This document shows, piece by piece, positions 25,522 to 33,258 of a DNA stretch of 64,000 nt. The notes beneath the pieces were generated by a model. The model had not been told where the DNA came from. It saw only the letters and a program-made list of their open reading frames with translations, and searched no databases. This DNA comes from Micromonospora wenchangensis (GTDB lineage: Bacteria; Actinomycetota; Actinomycetes; Mycobacteriales; Micromonosporaceae): NCBI RefSeq assembly GCF_002210435.1, contig NZ_MZMV01000002.1, positions 124,001 through 188,000 of the forward strand, written 5' to 3'. How positions within the stretch are numbered: position 1 is the first letter of the stretch; each line of letters starts with the position of its first letter. The position numbers were made by a program, and so were the translations under genes.

Positions 25522-26843
25522 CAGGCGAACAGGTTCTGCTGGTACGAGCGGGACGTCCCGGCGAAGTCGGCGAACACCGCGTGGTCGGCCGACGACTCCT
25601 TCGCGGCGTCGTTGAGCAGGAAGAGATTCGACGCCTGGAAGAACTCCGACACCGGGGCGACGTCGGCGTGCGTGGCGATGAACCGGTCGGTCTCCTGCTG
25701 GTTACCCCGCAACGCGACGAACAACTGCAACTCGTCGTGCCGGTACGGCCGCATCTCGGCCAGCGTACAGACGTAGTCGTGGTAGGCGGCGGCGTTCTGG
25801 CTGCGGCGACGGCCCTCGTAGGCGGCCATCGCCTCGTCGATCGACACCGCGCCGCGCAGCCACCGGTCCAGCGCGGCGCTGACCAGTTCCGCGTCGCGGA
25901 AGGCGTGGGTCATGCCGATCGCGGTGCACTGGTCCTTGGCCGACTCGGCGTCACCGACCAGCACCCAGCCGGGCCCGTGCAGCGGTCGCAGGAAGGCCGA
26001 CTGGTCCAGGGTGCCGTAGATGCGTTCCTCGCGGACCCCCCTGGCCCGTACCGTCTCGCCCAACTCCGGGCTGACGAAGTCCAGCGTCCGCTGGTAGTTG
26101 CCCGGCACGTCGGCGCGGAACTCCCGCGACCACTCGCTCGGCCCCCAGACCAGCACCATGTTCTGGTCGAAGTTCGTCGGCACCACCGCGCACGCCAGCC
26201 GGCCGCGCCGGTGCAGCTGCGCCGGGCCGAGGTCGAAACCCGACCAGTAGCTCCAGTACGCGAAGGTGCAGCGGGGCCGCTCGTCGAACTTCGGCAACCC
26301 GAGGGTACGGGCGACGAACGAGTTCCGGCCGTCGGCACCGACCACGATCCGGGCCCGCTCCTCGACCTGCTCCCCGTCGGCTCCCCGCCCCCGTACGCCG
26401 ACCACCTGCCCGTCCTCCACGACCAGCTCACGGACGGTGAACCCGGTGCGCACCTCGGCGCCGGCCCCGGCCGCCGCGTCGACGAGGATCTGGTCGAGCA
26501 CCCGACGCCGCACCGAGGCGTAGCTCTGCACCACGCCCGAGTCGTCGCCGTGCAGGTCCCGGAAGTACTCCCGGAGCAGCTCGACCGGCACCGAACCGGT
26601 CAGCGAGATGCCGTCGTTGACCACCTCGACCGTGGTGTGCGCCGGGGTGACCGCGAGGACCTCGTCCAACAACCCCCACCGGTTCAGGTAGGACATCCCG
26701 TGCGGCCAGAGGAAGTGTGTCGAGATGACGTCGCTGGGGAACGAGGCGCGGTCCACCACCAGCACCCGGTGGCCCTGCCGGGCGAGCAGCAGCGCGGTGG
26801 ACGCGCCCGAGCAGCGGGCACCGATCACGATGGCGTCGTACAT
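25521..26843 (-). CDS. FAD-dependent oxidoreductase (group A monooxygenase-like)
   Basis: 440-residue flavoprotein: an N-terminal dinucleotide fold AIVIGARCSGAS, the GADGRNSF motif near residue 188, and a GDAESAKDQCTAIGM motif near residue 290, in the order of p-hydroxybenzoate-hydroxylase-like enzymes and their reductase relatives. ATG 26843 is preceded by GGAAGGACC. It is the first gene of a two-gene unit with the oxoamine synthase. Likely hydroxylates or desaturates a pathway intermediate; 3-hydroxyanthranilate derivatives are possible but unproven substrates. Confidence 0.85.
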   Translation of the reverse strand: MYDAIVIGARCSGASTALLLARQGHRVLVVDRASFPSDVISTHFLWPHGMSYLNRWGLLDEVLAVTPAHTTVEVVNDGISLTGSVPVELLREYFRDLHGDDSGVVQSYASVRRRVLDQILVDAAAGAGAEVRTGFTVRELVVEDGQVVGVRGRGADGEQVEERARIVVGADGRNSFVARTLGLPKFDERPRCTFAYWSYWSGFDLGPAQLHRRGRLACAVVPTNFDQNMVLVWGPSEWSREFRADVPGNYQRTLDFVSPELGETVRARGVREERIYGTLDQSAFLRPLHGPGWVLVGDAESAKDQCTAIGMTHAFRDAELVSAALDRWLRGAVSIDEAMAAYEGRRRSQNAAAYHDYVCTLAEMRPYRHDELQLFVALRGNQQETDRFIATHADVAPVSEFFQASNLFLLNDAAKESSADHAVFADFAGTSRSYQQNLFA

Positions 26844-27153
26844 CTGCCTCGGTCCTTCCGGGGTGGGCGGCGGGCGCGGACCCGCCCGCCGTGGTGCGGA
26901 GTCGCCGCAGGTCAACCCGGGTCTGTCGGGGGCCTCGACGGGTGCCTCCGGTGCCTGCACCGCCCGGCCCGGGCCAGCCCGAGCGGAGAGCATAGCGTAC
27001 GTCCACAGTGGAACTCGGCGGATCGGGCCTCATCGCGCCGATGGGCTCTTCGTGCTGATCGTCGTCCGGGGGCTTCCGGGAATCGGCCGGACACGTCGCG
27101 TCGGCGCAGCCTGGTGGACAAGGGGAACACCCCCGCCCGGCCAGAGGAGAGCC
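26844..27153. other. Intergenic region, divergent promoters expected
   Basis: 310 nt between the minus-strand flavoenzyme and the plus-strand secreted protein. No gene or convincing -35/-10 pair was seen. It marks the probable right edge of the biosynthetic locus. Confidence 0.4.
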
Positions 27154-28014
27154 ATGGTGAAAAAGAGATGGTTGCTGATAGCCCTTGTCGCGGTGGTTGT
27201 CGGTGCTGCGGCACCTCCGGGGAGTCCGGCGTCCGCCGCGATCTTCGGTCCCGACACACGGACACCGGTCAGCCCGACCACCGGGTATCCGGCCAGCGCC
27301 ACCGTCCGGTTGACGTTCCCCGGTGGCCAGTGCACGGGCTTCATGATCAGTGAACGTACGGTCGCGTCTGCTGGCCACTGCCTGCACACCGGTCCGGGCG
27401 GCACGTGGCGTCCCAACATCGTGGCGTACCCGGGCTCCGATGGCAGCAACGCGCCGTTCGGTTCGTGCGCCGCCGTCCAGTTGTTCGCGCCAGTGGGCTG
27501 GACCGGGCGTTCCAACGCCCCGGGTGGGGGAGATCCGGCCCACGACTACGGGGCGGCCCGGCTCAACTGCACGGTCGGCACCAGGACCGGCTGGTTCGGC
27601 CTGGGCTACCCGACACAAACCACGACCGGGTCGTGCACGACGACCCAGGGATATCCGTCCGACCGGCCCGGGCAGTGGACCAGCAGCGACTCCGTCCGCG
27701 CCGAGGACGCGAACTTCCTCTACGTCCGGCACCCCTTCACCAGTGGGCAGGACGGCAGCCCGATCTATTTCGCCCAGCCGCCGGTGTCGGCGCTGTTCTC
27801 CGCAACGGACTGGGACGAGCTGTGCCCCCGGCCACCGGTACTGGTGAAACCATGCCCGTGCCCGCCGCCGCCGCCCCCCTGTGGCGACTGCCCACCCATC
27901 ACGGTCGCGGCGATCCTCACCACCAACCCGTACGCCACCGGGCCCAGCCTCGCCAACAACATCGCTACCCGGATCACGCCCGAGATCGTCAACAATCTCA
28001 TGCAGTGGCGTTGA
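27154..28014 (+). CDS. Secreted trypsin/V8-like protein with altered nucleophile
   Basis: 286 residues with a clear Sec signal peptide (MVKKRWLLIALVAVVVGAAA, cleavage near ASA-A). The chymotrypsin-fold landmarks are H75 in SAGHCL and D131 in HDYGAA, but the usual GxSGSP nucleophile motif reads GQDGSP, placing Asp (D200, codon at 27751) where Ser is expected. It may be a non-catalytic binding protein, or the true nucleophile may be S202. The C-terminal part has a Cys/Pro-rich stretch and a short hydrophilic tail. ATG follows AGAGGAGA. Monocistronic. Confidence 0.8.
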   Translation: MVKKRWLLIALVAVVVGAAAPPGSPASAAIFGPDTRTPVSPTTGYPASATVRLTFPGGQCTGFMISERTVASAGHCLHTGPGGTWRPNIVAYPGSDGSNAPFGSCAAVQLFAPVGWTGRSNAPGGGDPAHDYGAARLNCTVGTRTGWFGLGYPTQTTTGSCTTTQGYPSDRPGQWTSSDSVRAEDANFLYVRHPFTSGQDGSPIYFAQPPVSALFSATDWDELCPRPPVLVKPCPCPPPPPPCGDCPPITVAAILTTNPYATGPSLANNIATRITPEIVNNLMQWR

Positions 28015-28342
28015 CCGGACCGTGGTCGCTCCCGGGACGGACGGCGGGCCGCCGCCCCGGGAGTCGGGCTGCGTCTGGTCGGCCGCCAAGCCCCAGCCCG
28101 GCACAGGGCGGTTGTAAGGGGTGAACGCGAAAGGCGATGAGGGCCTGTTTGTCAGTTCAGGTGATGGGGCGGAGGCACCACCATGCGAACCACACCGTCA
28201 CGATCGCCGGCAACCCGCTGCCCCTAGGTCTGCCCAGCCTGCGGGCGTCGAACGGCGCTCGATGACCTCGGCTTGCCGACCCGTGCGGTTCGCCGGAACG
28301 ACTCGCCTCGTCGTACGTGATGTCGGCTGAGGCTCGCGGGGT
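28015..28342. other. Intergenic region without recognisable gene
   Basis: 328 nt with weaker third-position GC periodicity than the neighbouring genes. A short GTG frame at 28121-28330 exists but shows no family resemblance. I see no terminator, tRNA or mobile element signature here. Confidence 0.4.
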
Positions 28343-28657
28343 TCAGGCGATCTGACGGAGGTCGCTGCCGTAGTCGAAGATGATCCGCATCCGGGCACCG
28401 AGCGCTCGTGCGTACCGGCTGAGGGTCGCCACCTCGTTGGCGTCCAGGTCGCCGTTTTCGATCTGGCTCACCCGACCGGGCGTGACTCCCATCAGCTCGG
28501 CCACCTGCCGCTGGGTGAGACCGAGACGCTTGCGCTCCTCGGCGAGGTGGAACGCGCCTACCCACGCCTCGGTGCGGGCACGTTCGGCGTCGAGCGCGTC
28601 GTCGTCCCCGTCGTGCAACTCGGCGCGGATGTCGTCCCAGTCATGGAAGTCGACCAT
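28343..28657 (-). CDS. XRE-type antitoxin (HigA-like)
   Basis: 104-residue protein whose C-terminal half is a helix-turn-helix: RKRLGLTQRQVAELMGV, then PGRVSQIENG. The N-terminal 40 residues are acidic, as in antitoxins that wrap the toxin. GGAGGGAGGG precedes ATG 28657, which overlaps the toxin stop by 1 nt (TGATG). Toxin-first order is typical for HigBA. It should neutralise the upstream toxin and repress the shared promoter. Confidence 0.85.
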   Translation of the reverse strand: MVDFHDWDDIRAELHDGDDDALDAERARTEAWVGAFHLAEERKRLGLTQRQVAELMGVTPGRVSQIENGDLDANEVATLSRYARALGARMRIIFDYGSDLRQIA

Positions 28658-29049
28658 CAGCCCTCCCTCCGTTTCCTCTCGAAGGCTAGCCAACCCTCGT
28701 AGGCGACCTCGGCGATCGGGATCGCGTTCTCGTACCACCGCGTCCAGTCTCCGGCCTTGTTGCCGGCGACCAACAGCACCGCCTGTGACCATGGATCAAA
28801 GACGAACAGAAGCCGGATGGCGACGTCGCGGCCGGATCTCGGCCGCAGCTCCTTGAGGTTGCTGATGCTCGAACCCCGAAGAGTGTCGACCAGCGGACGC
28901 CCCAGACCCGGACCGGTCTCGGCGAGCATGTCGATCGCTGCGTTCACTGACCGGTACGCCGCCGGGTCGGTCTGACGCAGGGCCCGTAACCAATCACGGA
29001 CATCGCCCGTCGTCCTGATCGCCCAGCGGTGGGCTGGCCCATTGGTCAC
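28657..29049 (-). CDS. RelE/HigB-type toxin (Gp49-like)
   Basis: About 130-residue protein of the RelE superfamily Gp49/HigB branch: LRALRQTDPAAYRSVNAAIDMLAETG, shared here only in part, then KELRPRS and IRLLFVFDPWSQAVLLVAG, the latter being the family hallmark strand pair. Such toxins cleave mRNA on ribosomes. GTG 29049 is chosen because a TATAGT -10 ends 6 nt upstream, suggesting a leaderless transcript; ATG 29076 lies inside the operator-like repeat. Coupled to the antitoxin. Confidence 0.8.
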   Translation of the reverse strand: MTNGPAHRWAIRTTGDVRDWLRALRQTDPAAYRSVNAAIDMLAETGPGLGRPLVDTLRGSSISNLKELRPRSGRDVAIRLLFVFDPWSQAVLLVAGNKAGDWTRWYENAIPIAEVAYEGWLAFERKRREG

Positions 29050-29057
29050 GGGACAAC

Positions 29058-29073
29058 TATAGCTCAGGCTATA
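29058..29073 (-). promoter_or_regulatory. Toxin-antitoxin operator/promoter
   Basis: Perfect inverted repeat TATAGC-TCAG-GCTATA covering the probable -10 (TATAGT on the minus strand) of the toxin-antitoxin operon. Its placement suits autorepression by the antitoxin. Confidence 0.6.
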
Positions 29074-29192
29074 CATGGCCCGTCCCTGCCATGACCAATC
29101 CAGCAAAAAGGGCAGAACCCTTACTTACGAGGCCATGTCCCGGTCATGCGGACCACGGAAGCGCAGGTCAACAGCGACATCACGTTATGCGG

Positions 29193-29264
29193 TGGGCCGC
29201 CAGGGACTCGAACCCTGAACCTAAGGATTAAAAGTCCTCAGCTCTGCCATTGAGCTAGCGGCCC
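29193..29264 (-). tRNA. tRNA-Lys (anticodon UUU)
   Basis: 72-nt cloverleaf read on the minus strand: acceptor GGGCCGC/GCGGCCC, D-arm GCTCAATGGCAGAGC, anticodon stem GAGGA/TCCTT with loop CTTTTAA (anticodon TTT), T-arm CAGGGTTCGAGTCCCTG. Discriminator A; the CCA end is not encoded. No integrase gene or repeat of its 3' end was found nearby, so there is no sign of an integrated element. Confidence 0.95.
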
Positions 29265-29280
29265 GTCGGCCCACAGGTTA

Positions 29281-29304
29281 CCCGACCACGTCCTCCGGGT
29301 CGGG
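29281..29304 (-). terminator. Terminator hairpin of the siderophore importer operon
   Basis: CCCGACC / GGTCGGG inverted repeat with a 10-nt loop, 45 nt beyond the stop of the ABC ATPase gene and just before the tRNA. Confidence 0.5.
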
Positions 29305-29348
29305 TACGCCTGCGGGCAGCCCCGACGGCCGGGCGGCGGTCGCGCACC

Positions 29349-30158
29349 TCAGCCGACGGCCGGTTCCCGGGTGTCGGCCGGTACGACCATGGGCGCTCCG
29401 GTGACCGGGTCGGGGACCACCTGGTTCGGCATCCCGAACACCTCGGCGACGAGCCCGGCGCCGACCGTCGACGCCGGGTGCCCCTCGGCCACGATCCGGC
29501 CGTCGCGCATCGCCACCAGGTGGGTGGCGTATCGGGCGGCGTGGTTGAGGTCGTGCAGCACGGCCACCACGGTGCGTCCCCGGGTGACCAGGCGGTGCAG
29601 CACGTTGAGTACGTCGATCTGGTGTGCCACGTCCAGGTAGGTGGTGGGCTCGTCGAGCAGGACGAGGGGCGTCTCCTGGGCGAGCACCATGGCGATCCAC
29701 GCGCGCTGGCGTTGCCCGCCGGAGAGTTCGTCGACCCGCCGGTCGGCCAGGTCGGTGGTGCCGGTGGAGTCGAGCGCCGACTCGACGGCCTCCTCGTCGG
29801 CGTGGGAGAAGCGGCGCAGCACCCGCTGGTGGGCGTAGCGGCCCCGGCCGACCAGTTCGCGGACGGTGATCCCCTCGGGCGCGGTCATGGTCTGCGGCAG
29901 CAGCGCGATCCGCCGGGCGCGTTCCTTCGCCGGCAGGGTGACCAGGTCCGATCCGTCGAGCGTGACCCGGCCCTCGGCGGGGCGGAGCAGCCCGGACAGC
30001 GCCCGCAGGAGCGTCGACTTGCCGCACGCGTTGGGCCCGATGAGCACGGTGAACGAGCCGTCGGGCACGGCGAACGACAGGTCGGCGCTGACGGTCCGCT
30101 GGTCGTACCGGAGGGTGACGTGTTCGGCCCGTAGCCGCGCGGTCATCTGGTCGACCAT
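29349..30158 (-). CDS. Ferric-siderophore ABC transporter, ATP-binding protein (FepC-like)
   Basis: 269-residue ATPase with Walker A GPNACGKST, signature LSGGQRQR and Walker B LVLLDEPT, plus the switch His in VLHDLNH. It drives uptake of ferric siderophores through the two FecCD-type permeases encoded upstream. CAGGAGG precedes ATG 30158; the first 16 nt overlap the permease gene. Last gene of a four-gene minus-strand operon controlled by an iron box at 33240-33258. Confidence 0.92.
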   Translation of the reverse strand: MVDQMTARLRAEHVTLRYDQRTVSADLSFAVPDGSFTVLIGPNACGKSTLLRALSGLLRPAEGRVTLDGSDLVTLPAKERARRIALLPQTMTAPEGITVRELVGRGRYAHQRVLRRFSHADEEAVESALDSTGTTDLADRRVDELSGGQRQRAWIAMVLAQETPLVLLDEPTTYLDVAHQIDVLNVLHRLVTRGRTVVAVLHDLNHAARYATHLVAMRDGRIVAEGHPASTVGAGLVAEVFGMPNQVVPDPVTGAPMVVPADTREPAVG

Positions 30159-31210
30159 CGGGTCCTCCTGATCTCGTGGACGAGCAGCCAGAGCAGGTAC
30201 GCGCCGCCGAGGGTGACAGTGACCACCCCCACCGGCACGGTCAGCGGGATCACGTGCTGGGCGACCAGGTCGGCACCGAGCAGCAGCAGCGCCCCGACCC
30301 CGGCGGTGGCGGCGAGCGGCAGTCCGGGTGCCCTGACGAGCCGGCGGGCGATCTGCGGTGCGGCCAGGGCGACGAACGAGATCGGGCCGGCGACGGTGGT
30401 GACCGCACTGACCAGGGCGACCGCGATGACCACGAGGACGGCGCGGTGGCGGTCGACCGCGACTCCGCTGGCGGCGGCGACGTCGTCGCCCAGTTCGAGT
30501 TGGGCCAGGGCCGCCGCCCACAGCGGGGTGACCGCCAGCAGCACCAGGATGATCGCGGCGGCCGGCCAGACCACGTCGGCGGTGGCCGCGTTGAGCGAGC
30601 CGGCACCCCAGGCGGCGGCGAACAGCGCCGTCTCCAGGTCGGCGCGGAGCAGCAGCCAGGTGTTGGTGGCGGCGAGCATCGAGGAGACGCCGACCCCGAC
30701 GACGATGAACCGGAACCCGGAGAGCCCGTCCCGGTAGGCGAGCAGGTAGATCGCCAGCGCGGCGAGCAGGCCACCGGTGAGCGAGCCGAGCATCAGCAGG
30801 TGCCAGCCGCCGCCGAGCAGCAGCAGGGCGATCAGCATGCCGGTGAACGAGCCGTTCGCCAGGCCGATGATGTCCGGGCTGGCCAGCGGGTTGCGGGTGA
30901 TGGTCTGGAAGATCGCCCCGGCGACGCCGAGGGCCGCGCCGAAGGCGACGGCGGCGGCGATGCGGGGCAGTCGCCACTCCAGTACGACGGTGCGGGTCAG
31001 TCCGTCGATCCGGCCGCCGAGCACGCCGAGCACCTCGTCGAGGCGCAGCGGGAAGTCACCCAGCCAGAGGCCGACCACCGCCAGCGCCGCGACGACGAGC
31101 GCGGCGGCGGCGCAGACGGCGGCTTCGCGTACGCCGACGGTCACGTGCCGGTGGTCGGTGCCGAGCAGCAGCCGGCGGCCTCCGGCGGTGCGACGGACCG
31201 GCCGGTTCAC
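30143..31210 (-). CDS. Ferric-siderophore ABC transporter permease (FepG-like)
   Basis: 355-residue FecCD/BtuC-family permease with about nine or ten helices and the family segments RLPRIAAAVAFGAALGVAGA, NPLASPDIIG and GPISFVALAAPQIARRL. It pairs with the other permease to form the channel. GTG 31210 overlaps the upstream permease stop by 4 nt, and its own 3' end overlaps the ATPase gene by 16 nt. Periplasm-to-cytoplasm transport of a ferric siderophore is firm at family level; the ligand is not. Confidence 0.9.
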   Translation of the reverse strand: MNRPVRRTAGGRRLLLGTDHRHVTVGVREAAVCAAAALVVAALAVVGLWLGDFPLRLDEVLGVLGGRIDGLTRTVVLEWRLPRIAAAVAFGAALGVAGAIFQTITRNPLASPDIIGLANGSFTGMLIALLLLGGGWHLLMLGSLTGGLLAALAIYLLAYRDGLSGFRFIVVGVGVSSMLAATNTWLLLRADLETALFAAAWGAGSLNAATADVVWPAAAIILVLLAVTPLWAAALAQLELGDDVAAASGVAVDRHRAVLVVIAVALVSAVTTVAGPISFVALAAPQIARRLVRAPGLPLAATAGVGALLLLGADLVAQHVIPLTVPVGVVTVTLGGAYLLWLLVHEIRRTRWSTR

Positions 31211-32256
31211 AGCGCGGTCGCCCGTCGGCGTCGGGCCAGCGCGATCAGCATGGGCGCACCGACGAACGCGGTGACGATGCCGACGGGCATCTCGCTCGGC
31301 AGGACGGCGATCCGGCCGAGCACGTCGGCCAGCAGCACCAGCATTCCGCCGGCCAGCAGCGACCCGGCGAGGATGCGGCGCTGGTCGGTGCCGACGCCCC
31401 AGCGCACCAGGTGCGGCACGACGAGCCCGACGAACGAGATGGGGCCGGCGATGGCGCTGGCCCCACCGGCGAGCAGGGTCACCGCGCCGAGCACGAGCAG
31501 CCGGGTCCGGACCAGGCTGACGCCCTGGGCGGCGGCCAGGTCGGGGCCGAGCGCGAGCGCGTTGAGGCTGCGGGCCGCGACCAGCGCGGCGAGCAGCCCG
31601 GCCACGATCAGCGGCAGCACCGGCAGCACCACTGCGGTGTCGCGTTCGAGCAGGCTGCCGGCGTTCCAGCCGCGCATCCGGTCGAAGGTGTCGGGGTGGG
31701 TGAGGGTGATCCCGGTGGTGACGCCGGCGAGCACGGCACCGGTCGCCACCCCGGTCACCAGCAGCCGGGTGGGGGTGGCCCGCAGGTCGGCGGCACCGCC
31801 GACGGCGTACACGGCGACGGCGACCAGGAGCGCGCCGAGCAGGGCTAGCCACATGTAGCCGGCAGGCGAGGTGATCCCGAAGAAGGCGATGCCGGCGGCG
31901 ACGAACGCGGCGGCACCGGCGTTGACGCCGAGGATGCCCGGTTCGGCGAGCGCGTTGCGGGTGAACGCCTGCATCAGCGCGCCCGCGACCCCGAGACCGG
32001 CACCGACGAGCAGCCCGGCGAGGGTGCGGGGTAGGCGTTGCCCCCAGACGACGTACTGCGCGGTGTCGCTGCCAGCGCCCCGCAGCGCCGCCCAGACGTC
32101 CGCCGGGGGCACCGGGTTCGCGCCCACGAAGACCGACAACACCAGCGACCCCACGAGTACGACGACCGCGCCGACCAGCCACCGCCAGGTGGTACGGCGA
32201 CGCGCGGTACGGCCGGTGGTCGGCCGTACCGCGCGGGCGGGTGTGGTGGCGGTCAA
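31207..32256 (-). CDS. Ferric-siderophore ABC transporter permease (FepD-like)
   Basis: 349-residue FecCD-family permease: RLPRTLAGLLVGAGLGVAGA, NALAEPGILG and GPISFVGLVVPHLVRW repeat the pattern of the partner permease. The only start that fits is TTG 32256, overlapping the binding-protein stop by 4 nt (TTGA), the same coupling style as the rest of the operon. A basic N-terminal tail of about 25 residues precedes helix 1. Confidence 0.88.
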   Translation of the reverse strand: MTATTPARAVRPTTGRTARRRTTWRWLVGAVVVLVGSLVLSVFVGANPVPPADVWAALRGAGSDTAQYVVWGQRLPRTLAGLLVGAGLGVAGALMQAFTRNALAEPGILGVNAGAAAFVAAGIAFFGITSPAGYMWLALLGALLVAVAVYAVGGAADLRATPTRLLVTGVATGAVLAGVTTGITLTHPDTFDRMRGWNAGSLLERDTAVVLPVLPLIVAGLLAALVAARSLNALALGPDLAAAQGVSLVRTRLLVLGAVTLLAGGASAIAGPISFVGLVVPHLVRWGVGTDQRRILAGSLLAGGMLVLLADVLGRIAVLPSEMPVGIVTAFVGAPMLIALARRRRATAL

Positions 32257-33191
32257 CTCGACGCGGTGAGGATGCGTTCGAGGTCGTCGAGGACGGCCTG
32301 CCCACCGACCGTGCCGACCCCGGTGATCCAGAACGACTGGTCGACGAGGTGCAGGCGGGGGAAGGCGGCGGCGTTGGCGGTGACCGAGGCCGGGATGGTG
32401 CTGCGGTCGTTGACGTCGACGGTGGTGACGAAGACGTGGTCGGCCTTGGCCTCCAGCACCCGTTCCGGGGAGACGTCGACCGAGATCGAGTTCTCCCAGT
32501 CGCGCTCGGGGGTCGTGAAGCCGACGCACTCCAGCGCGCTGCCGGCGAACGAGGTGGGCCCGTAGAGGGTGAGGACGCCGTCGCGGGGGCGGATGAGCTG
32601 CGCGGTCTTCCCGGCGGTGCCGAACTTCTTGGCGATGTCCGCGCACCGCTGCTGGAAGCCGGCGAGGAGCTTGTCGGCGGAGTCCGCGCCACCGAGCGTG
32701 GTCGCGGTGAACCTGACGTTGTCCTGCCAGGGGTCTGCCTGGGACGCTATGAACACGGTGGGGGCGACGTCGGTGAGCTGGTCGTAGAGGGCGGAGTGCC
32801 GGGACTCGGTGCCGATGATCAGGTCGGGCTTGAGGGCGGCGATCTTCTGCACGTTGGGTTCCTGGACGGTGCCGACGGTGGTGATGCCGGCGGCCTTGTC
32901 GCCGAGGTACTTGGGCACGCCGGCGGCCTCGTTGAGCACGGCCGCGCCGACCGGGGTCATCTCCAGGGCGATGGCGGTGTCGAGCTGGACCGGTTCGAGG
33001 ACGACGACCCGGGTCGGCTTGTCCGGCACGGCGGTCTTGCCGCGTGCGTGTTCGACGGTTCTGGTGTCGCCGACGCTGCCCGCCGGGTCGGAGTCGTCGG
33101 AGCCGCAGGCGGCCACGGCGAGCACGGTCGCCGAGGCGACGGTGAGGGCGAGGAGTCGTCGGCGGATTGTTCGAGGGGTCGGCGTGCGCAT
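32253..33191 (-). CDS. Siderophore-binding lipoprotein
   Basis: 312-residue extracytoplasmic binding protein of the FecB/FhuD type. The signal sequence ends in the lipobox AVAAC (lipidated Cys near residue 29). A TRVVVLEPVQLDTAIAL segment starts the N-lobe and KPDLIIGT is a family motif. First gene of the importer operon; an IdeR-type iron box lies 49-67 nt upstream of its start. Confidence 0.9.
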   Translation of the reverse strand: MRTPTPRTIRRRLLALTVASATVLAVAACGSDDSDPAGSVGDTRTVEHARGKTAVPDKPTRVVVLEPVQLDTAIALEMTPVGAAVLNEAAGVPKYLGDKAAGITTVGTVQEPNVQKIAALKPDLIIGTESRHSALYDQLTDVAPTVFIASQADPWQDNVRFTATTLGGADSADKLLAGFQQRCADIAKKFGTAGKTAQLIRPRDGVLTLYGPTSFAGSALECVGFTTPERDWENSISVDVSPERVLEAKADHVFVTTVDVNDRSTIPASVTANAAAFPRLHLVDQSFWITGVGTVGGQAVLDDLERILTASS

Positions 33192-33239
33192 GGTGCAGGT
33201 TCCCGTCTGGCTACTGACAGTGATTACTCACGGCGATGT

Positions 33240-33258
33240 TTAGGTTAGCATTACCTAA
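33240..33258 (-). promoter_or_regulatory. IdeR/DmdR iron box
   Basis: TTAGGTTAGCATTACCTAA matches the 19-bp actinobacterial iron box (TTAGGTTAGGCTAACCTAA) at 16 positions. It overlaps the stop codon of the siderophore-interacting protein gene and lies in the promoter of the importer operon, so iron should repress uptake. Confidence 0.9.

Noticed and set aside
5236..26843. RiPP, NRPS or PKS cluster
   Set aside because: No precursor peptide, carrier protein with a DSL/GGHS serine, condensation or ketosynthase domain could be found in any frame.
28121..28330. Short plus-strand frame after the secreted protein
   Set aside because: No ribosome site, no domain and poor codon bias.
29193..29264. 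tRNA-Lys as attachment site of an integrated element
   Set aside because: No integrase and no repeat of the tRNA 3' end were noticed on either side.
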